A stretch of DNA of 64,000 nt from UBA5078 sp964538025 (GTDB taxonomy: Bacteria; Pseudomonadota; Gammaproteobacteria; Pseudomonadales; Pseudohongiellaceae), in NCBI GenBank assembly GCA_964538025.1, contig CAZICZ010000007.1:1-64000 (forward strand). The letters run 5' to 3'. Shown here piece by piece: positions 53,422 to 62,055 of this stretch (positions are counted from its first letter, which is position 1; each line of letters starts with the position of its first letter). The notes below the pieces were generated by a model, which ran no database searches, was not told the origin of the DNA, and was given only the letters and a program-made list of their open reading frames with translations. The translations under genes were made by a program, and so were the position numbers.

Positions 53422-55167
53422 ATGATCCGTGCCAGCCAATACCTGATTGCGACTCTCAAAGAAACCCCTGCTGACGCCGAGATCGTCAGCCACCAGCTGA
53501 TGGTGCGAGCCGGTCTGATCCGGAAGTTGGCCACTGGCATGTATACATGGCTGCCGGCCGGCCTGCGCGTCCTGCATAAAGTCACCGGAATTGTGCGTGA
53601 GGAAATGAACCGTGCCGGCGCGATGGAAGTTTCCATGCCGGTAGTGCAGTCCGCTGATCTGTGGATTGAATCCGGGCGCTGGGACAAGATGGGCCCGGAG
53701 CTCCTGCGGTTTGTTGACCGACATGAGCGGGACTTCTGTCTTGGCCCAACCCATGAAGAAGTCATTACGGACCTCATCCGGAATGAGCTGAATAGCTATC
53801 GCCAATTGCCCGCCAATTTCTACCAGATTCAGACCAAGTTTCGCGACGAACGACGTCCCCGGTTTGGCGTTATGCGTGCCCGGGAGTTTCTGATGAAGGA
53901 CGCCTATTCCTTTCATACCAGCGATGCGTCCCTGCAGGAAACCTATGATCTGATGCATCGGACCTACTGCCGCATTTTCGATCGTCTCGGGCTGGAATTC
54001 CGCCCGGTACTCGCGGACTCCGGGAACATTGGCGGCAATATGTCCCACGAGTTTCACGTCCTTGCAGACTCCGGAGAAGACGAGATCGTGTTCAGTTCAG
54101 ACAGTCCCTACGCTGCCAATATCGAGATGGCCACCGGCACGCTGCGGGATCAGGATTACGCCAGCGCGGACACCCGGAAAGCGCAGGAACAACTCGTCGA
54201 TACTGCCGACGCTCATAGCATCGAAGACGTTTCTGCCCTGTTGGCGCTCGAACCCCGCCGTCTGGTGAAAACCATGGTGGTCGTCGGTGTTCAGCACGAG
54301 AGCAATCCCAGTGGACTGGTGGCGCTGGTTCTGCGCGGCGATCAGGAAATCAATCCGGTCAAAGCGGAAAAGCACCCGCTGGTTGCCTCTCCTTTCACCT
54401 TGGCGGAAGACGATGTGATCGAGCGTGTCCTGAAGTGCAAACCTGGGAGCCTCGGACCAGTCGATCTCCCCATTCCGGTGGTGGCAGACACGAGCGTCAT
54501 CTCGCTCATCAATTTCACCTGTGGCGCCAATGTCAATGGCAAGCATCTGCTCGATGCGAACTGGGGACAGGCATGCCGTTATGACAGCGTGGCAGATCTG
54601 CGCAAGGTAAAGGAAGGCGACATCAGCCCGGATGGCAAGGGGCATCTGCTCATCAAGCGCGGGATAGAAGTAGGGCATATTTTCCAGCTGGGCACCAAGT
54701 ACAGCGAGGCCATGAACGCCAATGTGCTCGATGAAAATGGTCGCAGCATCACGATGATCATGGGGTGTTACGGGATCGGTGTCAGCCGGATCGTTGCCGC
54801 GTGCATTGAACAAAGTCACGACGATAAAGGCATCATCTGGCCGGATAATATTGCCCCTTTCCAGATTGCCATCGTGCCGTTGAATGCGCATAAATCCGAG
54901 GCCGTTGTCGCCTTGAGTGAATCTCTGGCCGCGTCGCTGACGGACGCCGGATACGAGGTGCTGCTCGATGATCGAGACAAGAAAACCAGTGCCGGGGTGA
55001 AATTTGCAGACATGGAGCTGATGGGGATTCCCCATCGGATCGTTGTGTCAGAACGCGGTATTGAACAGAACGTTCTGGAATACAAATCCCGCAGGGCGCA
55101 GGATTCCGAGATGGTGCCGGTTGAGGAGATACTGCCTTTTCTGGCAAAGGTCCTCCGTCAGCACTAA
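53422..55167 (+). CDS. proS: Proline--tRNA ligase (bacterial type)
   Basis: Class II synthetase, 581 aa, with the editing (INS) domain of bacterial ProRS between catalytic motifs 2 and 3 (about 225-390). Motif 2 lies in YQIQTKFRDERRPRFGVMRAREF, of which the core FRDE and R..G are clear; motif 3 is in MGCYGIGVSRIVAA. The C-terminal anticodon-binding domain follows (IVPLNAHKSEAV). It charges the tRNA-Pro at 198-274. The start ATG lies after AAGG. Confidence 0.97.
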   Translation: MIRASQYLIATLKETPADAEIVSHQLMVRAGLIRKLATGMYTWLPAGLRVLHKVTGIVREEMNRAGAMEVSMPVVQSADLWIESGRWDKMGPELLRFVDRHERDFCLGPTHEEVITDLIRNELNSYRQLPANFYQIQTKFRDERRPRFGVMRAREFLMKDAYSFHTSDASLQETYDLMHRTYCRIFDRLGLEFRPVLADSGNIGGNMSHEFHVLADSGEDEIVFSSDSPYAANIEMATGTLRDQDYASADTRKAQEQLVDTADAHSIEDVSALLALEPRRLVKTMVVVGVQHESNPSGLVALVLRGDQEINPVKAEKHPLVASPFTLAEDDVIERVLKCKPGSLGPVDLPIPVVADTSVISLINFTCGANVNGKHLLDANWGQACRYDSVADLRKVKEGDISPDGKGHLLIKRGIEVGHIFQLGTKYSEAMNANVLDENGRSITMIMGCYGIGVSRIVAACIEQSHDDKGIIWPDNIAPFQIAIVPLNAHKSEAVVALSESLAASLTDAGYEVLLDDRDKKTSAGVKFADMELMGIPHRIVVSERGIEQNVLEYKSRRAQDSEMVPVEEILPFLAKVLRQH

Positions 55168-55221
55168 TCCGCGTGCATCAGACACCTTGGGGTCTGATAC
55201 ATGGTCAGGGGAGAAAGCAGG

Positions 55222-56571
55222 ATGAAGGAAACAGAAGGCCGCTTTCACACGAAAGCCCGGCAGGTAAAGGACCTGGCCGATCGCTTGCTGCGCCCCCCCG
55301 GAGAGCATCTTCCGCGCTGGCAGTCCCTCAGCCTGAGGAGCCTGCAAGTGGGTTTCGCCGTCATCCGCGATCTCACCCAGGGGCAGCTCAGCCTGCGCGC
55401 GATGTCCCTGGTGTACTACACCGTGATCGCCTTCATCCCCCTGCTGGCCCTGACCTTCTCTGTCCTGAAGGGGCTCGGCGCCCACAATGCCATGGAACCC
55501 GCGCTTCTTAACCTCCTCTCTCCACTGGGGGAACGCAGCGCCGAGGTTACCCGCAATATCATCATGTTCGTCGAAAATGTCCGCGTGGACGTGCTCGGGT
55601 TTGTAAGCCTTGGTGTGCTGCTGTACACCGTGCTCAACATGATGCAGAAGATAGAGGCCGCGTTTAATTTTATCTGGTGCGTGTCCGAAGGCCGTCGACT
55701 CGCCACCCGTGTCAGCGATTACCTGTTCGCCCTCATTGTCAGCCCGCTGCTGATCTTTCTTTCTGTCGGCATCAGTTCCTATATCAACACCAATCTGTTT
55801 GCCCGCTATCTCGACACACTACGCTTCGGTGGATTGCTGCTTCAATTTGTCGGCACGACGTTTGCGTTTTTGTTCATGTCGCTCGCCTTTGCGTTTGCCT
55901 ACCGGTTCATTCCGAACACGCGGGTGCACCTTGGTCCGGCACTGGTGGGTGGGCTGATGACAACCCTCATCTGGAAGGCGATGGGCGCCGTCTTTCAGAG
56001 TGTGTTCGCCAACTCCTCCAGCAACGAAATCATCTATCTCGCCTTCTTCACCATTATTCTCGTGATGATCTTCGTTTATCTTGGCTGGCTGGTCCTGCTG
56101 ACAGGGTCGAGCATCGCCTATTACCTGCAAAATCCCGCCCGCATACGACTGGGAAGGCAGCGTCCTCGCCTCAGTATTGCCGAGCAGGAAGCCGGCATTC
56201 TCAGCGTCGCAACGCTGGTCATCGCCCATTTCCACCACCGGCAGGCTCCCTGGAATGCCACCCAGCTGGCACAGACGCTGCACATCAATCCCATTCTGAT
56301 TGATGAGTTTCTGGAGACGCTGATCGCGATTGGCTTCCTGATGCGTACTGACGAAGACCCGCCCCGCTTTCTGCCAAAGGGCAGCGTGGAACACCTGTCC
56401 ATCGCATCACTCTGGCAGCAGATTCGGCACTATCACCCCGAAGGCACTCTCCCCGGCGAACATGTGCAGGCGGAACCCGAGATCGCCCACTATCTGGCCT
56501 GCCTCGAAAAAACGGCATCAGAGACACTGCAGGAAGCGCGGTTTGTCCCCTCGGACGCCGCCAAGGACTGA
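55222..56571 (+). CDS. YihY/virulence factor BrkB family membrane protein with C-terminal winged helix
   Basis: 449 aa from the ATG at 55222, with GGAGA 8 nt upstream. Six membrane helices form the BrkB/YihY domain (about 45-310, including MSLVYYTVIAFIPLLAL and LVLLTGSSIAYYLQNP). The remaining 140 residues look soluble, with a winged-helix-like stretch (about 325-400, ATQLAQTLHINPILIDEFLE). The old name RNase BN for such proteins is wrong. Function unknown. It follows proS by 54 nt across a short hairpin. Confidence 0.88.
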   Translation: MKETEGRFHTKARQVKDLADRLLRPPGEHLPRWQSLSLRSLQVGFAVIRDLTQGQLSLRAMSLVYYTVIAFIPLLALTFSVLKGLGAHNAMEPALLNLLSPLGERSAEVTRNIIMFVENVRVDVLGFVSLGVLLYTVLNMMQKIEAAFNFIWCVSEGRRLATRVSDYLFALIVSPLLIFLSVGISSYINTNLFARYLDTLRFGGLLLQFVGTTFAFLFMSLAFAFAYRFIPNTRVHLGPALVGGLMTTLIWKAMGAVFQSVFANSSSNEIIYLAFFTIILVMIFVYLGWLVLLTGSSIAYYLQNPARIRLGRQRPRLSIAEQEAGILSVATLVIAHFHHRQAPWNATQLAQTLHINPILIDEFLETLIAIGFLMRTDEDPPRFLPKGSVEHLSIASLWQQIRHYHPEGTLPGEHVQAEPEIAHYLACLEKTASETLQEARFVPSDAAKD

Positions 56572-56631
56572 CTGTCTCTCGCGGCGTTTCCGGGTACAAT
56601 GGCGCCCTTCGATGTGAACGAGAGCGCCACA

Positions 56632-57240
56632 ATGACACCCGCAGAATCCCCGTATGTGCTGATCCTTTATTACAGCCGACATGGCGCCACCGCCCAGATG
56701 GCACGCCAGATTGCCCGGGGAGTTGAACAGGTCAGTGGCATGGAGGCGCGGCTTCGCACCGTACCGGCGGTCTCTCCCGTCACAGAGGCGACTGCGCCGG
56801 CGATTCCGGAAAGCGGTGCAATCTATTGCACAGAGGAGGATGTGCGGCACTGTGCCGGCCTGATCCTGGGCAGTCCGACCCGCTTCGGCAACATGGCCGC
56901 ACCGCTGAAGTATTTCCTGGACGGGACCGGCGCCTTGTGGCTTTCCGGCGCCCTGATCAACAAACCCGGCGCCGTCTTCACGTCGACCTCCAGTCTTCAT
57001 GGCGGCCAGGAAAGCACCCTGCTCAGCATGCTGAATCCCCTGCTGCACCACGGCATGCTGATTTGCGGGCTCCCCTACAGCGAACCGGACCTGATGGCGA
57101 CCAGTTCCGGAGGGACGCCCTACGGCGCCAGTCACCATGCCGGACAGACAAATCAGCGGCCGATTGATGCGGCGGAAACCACGCTGTGCATCGCCCTGGG
57201 CAAACGTGTCGCCAGCATTGCCCGACGCCTGCAACGCTAG
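56632..57240 (+). CDS. WrbA-type NAD(P)H:quinone oxidoreductase
   Basis: 202 aa flavodoxin-fold protein from the ATG at 56632. The FMN phosphate loop YYSRHGATAQMA is at the N-terminus, and GSPTRFGNMAAPLKYFLDGTG with SSLHGGQESTLLS are WrbA hallmarks. It should reduce quinones by two electrons, protecting against redox cycling. It is followed by the DUF2069 gene after 26 nt. Confidence 0.9.
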   Translation: MTPAESPYVLILYYSRHGATAQMARQIARGVEQVSGMEARLRTVPAVSPVTEATAPAIPESGAIYCTEEDVRHCAGLILGSPTRFGNMAAPLKYFLDGTGALWLSGALINKPGAVFTSTSSLHGGQESTLLSMLNPLLHHGMLICGLPYSEPDLMATSSGGTPYGASHHAGQTNQRPIDAAETTLCIALGKRVASIARRLQR

Positions 57241-57266
57241 GCCCCTTACCCGTGGAACCGCAATTG

Positions 57267-57653
57267 ATGACCTCTGCCCCTGACACTCCCCCCGCGGTGA
57301 TCGCCACGGCGTATCGTGCCGTCGTCGCTCTTTACAGTGCGCTACTCGCCACCTTTGTTCTGTACGCCTTTTGGCAGATCCCCGGGGGAAATCTCACGGC
57401 GATCGTCGTGCTTCTGTTGATCAAGTCGCTGCCCCTGCTGATATTTGTGCGCGGATTGCGTGCCCGAAGCCTGCGCACCTGTGCCTGGCTTTCGTTTGCC
57501 GTGTTGCTGTACTTCATTCAGGGAGTGCAGACCGCGTTCACCGAGCAGGCGCGGGTCTATGGAATCATTGTGACGCTGGAATTGTCGGCTCTTTTCTGTG
57601 CGCTGGTGGTGTACATCCGCAGCTACCGCAGCTTTTACAAAACCTCACTCTAA
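57267..57653 (+). CDS. DUF2069 membrane protein
   Basis: 128 aa from the ATG at 57267. Four hydrophobic helices (VALYSALLATFVLYAF, LTAIVVLLLIKSLPLLIF, CAWLSFAVLLYFIQG, IIVTLELSALFCALVVYI) form a compact inner-membrane protein. DUF2069 genes are regularly found beside hda and wrbA. Function unknown. Its last 9 nt overlap the end of hda. Confidence 0.85.
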   Translation: MTSAPDTPPAVIATAYRAVVALYSALLATFVLYAFWQIPGGNLTAIVVLLLIKSLPLLIFVRGLRARSLRTCAWLSFAVLLYFIQGVQTAFTEQARVYGIIVTLELSALFCALVVYIRSYRSFYKTSL

Positions 57654-58367
57654 CGCGAGAGATGCGGCCTCCATCAATTCCCGCACCAAAGGCACGGTAA
57701 TGCGTCGCTGGGTCTGCAGGGAGTATTGATCCAGACGTTCCAGCAAGCCAAACAATGCCGTCATGCTGCGCGAATTCCGTTGCAAGACATAATTGAGCAC
57801 GTCCTCACTGAGCTGGATTCCACGATGACTCGCGCGCATGTGAAGGGCCTGTCGTTTTTCTTCATCGTGCAGAGACTGCAAGGGGAAGACGAGACCGGAC
57901 TGCAGACGCGAATGCAGGTCGGGCAGAGACACGGGCAACTCGCGGGGACTGCAGGTGGCACACACCAGCAAGCGCGCCCCTGCCTCCTTCATGCGGTTGA
58001 ACAGCGTAAACACCGCGCGCTCCCACGCATCATTGCCCACTACCCGCTCAAAATCATCAAGGCACACGAGCGGATAAGCCTCCAGCCCCTCCAACACCTC
58101 GGGACGGAGGTCGGGAAACTGTCCAACGGGAAGATAAAAACACCCCTCGCCCCTCGATTCCGCCTGATGGCACAGGGCCTGCGCTAAATGGCTGCACCCG
58201 ACCCCTTCCGGTCCCCACAGATAAATAAACTGCGCCAGGGCATCGCGCGAGGGCGTGCGCAGATACTCAACCGCCGCGCGGTTCTGTGCGGACACAAAAT
58301 AATTGTCGAAGGTCGCGGCATCGTCCAGCGATATCTGCAGCGTCATCTGACGCAAGGTAGAAGACAT
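57645..58367 (-). CDS. hda: DnaA regulatory inactivator Hda
   Basis: Promotes hydrolysis of DnaA-bound ATP together with the DNA-loaded sliding clamp, limiting replication initiation. 240 aa. It is a DnaA-like AAA+ domain with degenerate Walker A (GPEGVGCSHLA). The clamp-binding motif lies near the N-terminus (QMTLQISL). Box VII-like arginine is in LPDLHSRLQSGLVFPL. It follows the DUF2066 gene by 3 nt. Confidence 0.94.
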   Translation of the reverse strand: MSSTLRQMTLQISLDDAATFDNYFVSAQNRAAVEYLRTPSRDALAQFIYLWGPEGVGCSHLAQALCHQAESRGEGCFYLPVGQFPDLRPEVLEGLEAYPLVCLDDFERVVGNDAWERAVFTLFNRMKEAGARLLVCATCSPRELPVSLPDLHSRLQSGLVFPLQSLHDEEKRQALHMRASHRGIQLSEDVLNYVLQRNSRSMTALFGLLERLDQYSLQTQRRITVPLVRELMEAASLALE

Positions 58368-58370
58368 GCC

Positions 58371-59447
58371 TCAGCGACTCCAGCGGTAATGCAGGCTGGC
58401 GTCAGTCTCTGCACTAATCCCGCCATCGACCGCCTGCATGTCGCGGCCCAGTGTGAGGAATTCGGTAAAAAGAAAGGCATTGCCGATCAGGCTGACGTCC
58501 AGTTCCAGGCTGGCGCCGTTGAGCAGGGAGGCAGAGACAGACTCCACCACCGCGAGGCTCTGGATGTATTGCAGCACATCGACGTAATCCTTGGCACTGT
58601 CCACATTATCCACGCGCAGCCTCACCTTCAACGGATCGGCGAGCGTGATCAGACCAAAATGCGTCGCGAGCTGTGCCGTGATCCGATCCAGCGCCCCCTT
58701 AGCATAGGCCGTGAAATCCGTCTCAAAACTGTCGAAAGAGGTGACACTGTCACGAAACAGAAATTGCCACAGGCCTACAAGATTGCCTCCCGGAGATTCC
58801 AGCACCCGGCCACTGAGGATGGCATCGGCGCCATAGCGCTCGCTCGCGCGGCGAATGGCGTCCTCGTCCAGACTCCAGGCCACGTCGATGGGAAGTGCCC
58901 TGCGATCTTCGAGATCCAACAAGGGGAACATAAGGGGAACGCCGTGCAATCGGGAGTACTCGCGCACGATGTCCAACAGGGGATGATCGGAGTCCGCACT
59001 CAGAATTTCGCGCTGACCGTCCAGTCGCTGCACCGCCAGCCAGAGCATGACGCTGGGACGGTTCTGGTCCCAGACCGGGATGCCCGCGCTGTTGAGCATG
59101 CTGTCCACCAGAGCACGATCAAACCGGACGCTAATGAAGTTGCGCTGTTCGGCAGTGCTGGAACTGGTGCGATAGCTGACTTCCTGCACGTAGCTCTGGG
59201 CATCGCGAATCGCCCGCTCTACTGTCGAATTGCGCAGCCAGCGCTCCTCCCCGGTGATTTTGAGAATGACGGCACTCAAGCCTTCCCGGTACGCCCGCAA
59301 CCGCTCTGCATCGCCCTGCCCCTGCACGACAATTTCCTGATCGTACAGGCCGCTGACGATCAGCGCGGAGGCGGGAGACCCGACACCCAGCGTACCGAGC
59401 ATCAGCATCCACAGCAGTAAAAGACGGGGTAAAGTGGCGATTTTCAT
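58371..59447 (-). CDS. DUF2066 exported protein
   Basis: 358 aa with an N-terminal signal peptide ending at SPASA-LI. Two alpha/beta segments are typical of DUF2066: LYDQEIVVQGQGDAERLRAY near the mature start and YGADAILSGRVLESPGG in the middle. It forms a conserved pair with hda. Periplasmic location is predicted; the function is unknown. The start at 59447 is preferred to 59456. Confidence 0.85.
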   Translation of the reverse strand: MKIATLPRLLLLWMLMLGTLGVGSPASALIVSGLYDQEIVVQGQGDAERLRAYREGLSAVILKITGEERWLRNSTVERAIRDAQSYVQEVSYRTSSSTAEQRNFISVRFDRALVDSMLNSAGIPVWDQNRPSVMLWLAVQRLDGQREILSADSDHPLLDIVREYSRLHGVPLMFPLLDLEDRRALPIDVAWSLDEDAIRRASERYGADAILSGRVLESPGGNLVGLWQFLFRDSVTSFDSFETDFTAYAKGALDRITAQLATHFGLITLADPLKVRLRVDNVDSAKDYVDVLQYIQSLAVVESVSASLLNGASLELDVSLIGNAFLFTEFLTLGRDMQAVDGGISAETDASLHYRWSR

Positions 59448-59624
59448 GCCGCGCATGATACCCGAACTGCGGAGTCATGACATCCATGCCACCCGGCACG
59501 CGAGCAACGGGAGCGAGGCGTGCAGACAAGGAAATTCAGATGATCTGCCGGGAAGTAATACCCTGAAAACCTCTGGAATGATAGAATTCGCGCTCCTGTT
59601 GACCAGACCTCGGACCCCCTCCTC

Positions 59625-60692
59625 ATGACTGATAATTCCCCTGCAGCACCTAAACCTTCCCTGAGCTATAAAGACGCCGGCGTGGATATCGATGCCGGTG
59701 ACGCCCTTGTCGAGAAGATCAAGCGCGTGACTCAGCGAACCCGGCGTCCCGAGGTTCTCTCGGGTCTCGGCGGGTTTGGCGCCCTGTGTGAAATACCGGC
59801 CAATTATCGCAAACCTGTCCTCGTCTCAGCCACCGACGGGGTGGGGACGAAACTCAAGCTGGCCATCGAAATGGGCAAGCATGACACCATCGGCATCGAT
59901 CTGGTGGCGATGTGCGTGAACGACCTGATCGTGTGCGGCGCGGAACCCCTGTTCTTTCTCGACTATTACGCGACGGCTGGGCTGGATGTTGCGCTGGCGG
60001 CACAGGTAGTGGAAGGCATTGGCGCCGGCTGCGAACTCGCCGGCTGCTCCCTGATTGGAGGCGAGACAGCCGAAATGCCGGGCATGTACAGCAAGGGCGA
60101 TTACGACCTGGCCGGCTTCGCGGTGGGCATCGTCGAAAAAGACGAAATCATTGAGAACGATCTCGTCAGACCAGGCGATGTGCTCATCGGCCTGCACTCT
60201 GCAGGGCCGCACTCCAACGGCTACTCCCTCATTCGCAAGGTGCTTGAGGTAAGCAAGACGCCCCTGTCCACACCCTTCGCCGGCAGCACACTCGGAGAAG
60301 TCCTGTTGCGCCCGACTGAAATTTACGTGAAGGCCGTTCGTGCCCTGATAGGCACGGCGGAGGTGCATGCCCTGGCCCACATTACCGGCGGCGGCATCGT
60401 GGAGAACCTTCCCCGCGTCCTGCCCGAGGGTGCGCAGGCTGTAATCGACCTCAGCGCCTGGGCACGCCCCGAGGTTTTCCACTGGCTGCAGCGGGAAGGC
60501 AATATTGCCGAGACTGAAATGCTGCGCACCTTCAATTGCGGTATCGGCATGATCGTCTGCGTTCCTGCGCATCAGGCCGACGCCGCGCTGGCCCTCTTAA
60601 AGCAGCATAACCAAGGCGCCTGTCGGCTGGGGGCCATTCGCGCGGCCGCACCCGGCGCCGTGCCGGTGGTGCTGGAAGGACAGGCACGATGA
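59625..60692 (+). CDS. purM: Phosphoribosylformylglycinamidine cyclo-ligase (AIR synthetase)
   Basis: ATP-dependent ring closure of FGAM to AIR in purine synthesis. 355 aa. The protein has the PurM start SLSYKDAGVDIDAGD. ATP/substrate segments are in LVSATDGVGTKLKLA, DLVAMCVNDLIVCGAEPLFF and GCSLIGGETAEMPGMY. It overlaps purN by 4 nt (ATGA). Confidence 0.98.
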   Translation: MTDNSPAAPKPSLSYKDAGVDIDAGDALVEKIKRVTQRTRRPEVLSGLGGFGALCEIPANYRKPVLVSATDGVGTKLKLAIEMGKHDTIGIDLVAMCVNDLIVCGAEPLFFLDYYATAGLDVALAAQVVEGIGAGCELAGCSLIGGETAEMPGMYSKGDYDLAGFAVGIVEKDEIIENDLVRPGDVLIGLHSAGPHSNGYSLIRKVLEVSKTPLSTPFAGSTLGEVLLRPTEIYVKAVRALIGTAEVHALAHITGGGIVENLPRVLPEGAQAVIDLSAWARPEVFHWLQREGNIAETEMLRTFNCGIGMIVCVPAHQADAALALLKQHNQGACRLGAIRAAAPGAVPVVLEGQAR

Positions 60693-61339
60693 CGGAACAC
60701 TCCTGCCGTGTCCTTGTCCTTATCTCGGGCAACGGAAGCAATCTGCAGGCCCTGATCGACAAGCGCGAGGAAGGCGGCTACCAGATTTGCGGCGTCATCA
60801 GCAACAAGGCAGACGCCTTCGGACTGCAGCGCGCACGCAACGCCGGCATCCCCACCCGTGTCATCGACCATCGTGAGTTCGCCAGCCGCGAAGCGTTCGA
60901 TCTGCGGCTGATGGCCGAAATCGATCAATTTGCGCCGTCTCTTGTCGTGCTTGCCGGCTTCATGCGTATTCTGAGCGAAGGCTTTGTGCGCCATTACGCC
61001 GGGCGCATCCTCAACATTCATCCCTCTTTGTTACCCGCCTACCGCGGCACCCATACCCATGAACGCGTTCTGGAGGCTGGGGAAACCGAACATGGCGTGA
61101 GCGTGCATTTTGTGACCGAGGAACTCGACGGCGGACCCGTGGTGCTGCAAGCAGTCGTGCCCGTGGCGGCTGATGATACCCGCGACACCCTCGCTGCCCG
61201 GGTGTTCGTGCAGGAGCATCGGGTATATCCCAAAGCCGTCGGTTGGTTTGCGGCCGGAAGATTGCAGATGACAGACGGCAAAGCGGTGCTTGATGGCATT
61301 CCACTGGGCGTCCAGGGCATACGGGAGCGCTCGTCATGA
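60689..61339 (+). CDS. purN: Phosphoribosylglycinamide formyltransferase
   Basis: Formyl transfer from 10-formyl-THF to GAR. 216 aa. The phosphate loop SGNGSNLQAL is at the N-terminus. The catalytic Asn-His pair is in NIHPSLLP and the aspartate in ELDGGPVV. The gene overlaps purM and the DUF3108 gene by 4 nt each, so the three are translationally coupled. Confidence 0.97.
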   Translation: MTEHSCRVLVLISGNGSNLQALIDKREEGGYQICGVISNKADAFGLQRARNAGIPTRVIDHREFASREAFDLRLMAEIDQFAPSLVVLAGFMRILSEGFVRHYAGRILNIHPSLLPAYRGTHTHERVLEAGETEHGVSVHFVTEELDGGPVVLQAVVPVAADDTRDTLAARVFVQEHRVYPKAVGWFAAGRLQMTDGKAVLDGIPLGVQGIRERSS

Positions 61340-62055
61340 AAGCCCTGGCAACGCTGACGTTCGCGGGACTCCTGCTCCCCTTCAGCAGTGTTGCCGAGCC
61401 ATTGCCCTATCGGGCGATATACGAGGCTAAGGCACTGGGCATGACGGCAGAGGCATCCCGCACGCAAACCCGCTCCCCCGAGGGTGTCTTCGTGCTTGAA
61501 AACCGGCTCTCGCTCACGATCCTTGGCGCCAATGTCGGTACGGCTGTTGAGACAAGTGAATTCACCGTGAACGGCAATTCCGTCATTGCGCAGCACTACC
61601 ATTATGATCAGACAGGCATCAGCAGCAGTCAGGAAACCATCGATTTTGACTGGTCAGCACAGAAAGCCCAGAGCCGCAGCGATGATGGCAGCTGGAGCTT
61701 CGACCTATCGCCCGGAGTTCTCGACAAGTTGAGCTACAGCGTTCAGCTGAGCATGGACCTGCGGGAATCATCGACCTCGCCCTTTCGTTTCCAGGTGCTG
61801 GATGAAGACGAAATCAAGCAGCATGACTACCAGATTCTGGGAGAGGAGGAGTTGCACACTGGCGTCGGCAAGCTGAAAACCGTCAAGATTGAACGAGTCA
61901 GAGATGACGATAGTCAGCGTAGAACCACTGTGTGGCTGGCGCCGGAATGGGATTTTCTTCTGATTCGTCTGGAGCAGGTGTCGCGCAACGGAACGTCGAC
62001 AGAATTGCAGTTGGAATCTGCCATCGTCGATGGCAGGTCAGTCGCCGGCCACTAG
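61336..62055 (+). CDS. DUF3108 exported protein
   Basis: 239 aa with a signal peptide ending at SSVA-EP. The mature part is beta-rich, with the DUF3108 pattern: YRAIYEAKALGMTAEASR, a central LSYSVQLSMDLR, and GKLKTVKIERVR. It probably folds as a periplasmic beta sandwich or barrel. Its position after purN is conserved in related genomes. Function unknown. Its stop shares the tetranucleotide CTAG with the convergent fleQ stop. Confidence 0.85.
   Translation: MKALATLTFAGLLLPFSSVAEPLPYRAIYEAKALGMTAEASRTQTRSPEGVFVLENRLSLTILGANVGTAVETSEFTVNGNSVIAQHYHYDQTGISSSQETIDFDWSAQKAQSRSDDGSWSFDLSPGVLDKLSYSVQLSMDLRESSTSPFRFQVLDEDEIKQHDYQILGEEELHTGVGKLKTVKIERVRDDDSQRRTTVWLAPEWDFLLIRLEQVSRNGTSTELQLESAIVDGRSVAGH

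Noticed and set aside
55177..55198. Hairpin ATCAGAC/GTCTGAT as the proS terminator
   Set aside because: Good stem, but no T run follows and a same-strand gene starts at once. It may be a processing or spacer structure only.
55222..56571. Calling the YihY-like protein ribonuclease BN
   Set aside because: That name came from a past misassignment; RNase BN is the unrelated RNase Z-type enzyme.
57645..58367. Hda as a second DnaA
   Set aside because: It lacks the DNA-binding domain IV and has a degenerate Walker A, as Hda does.
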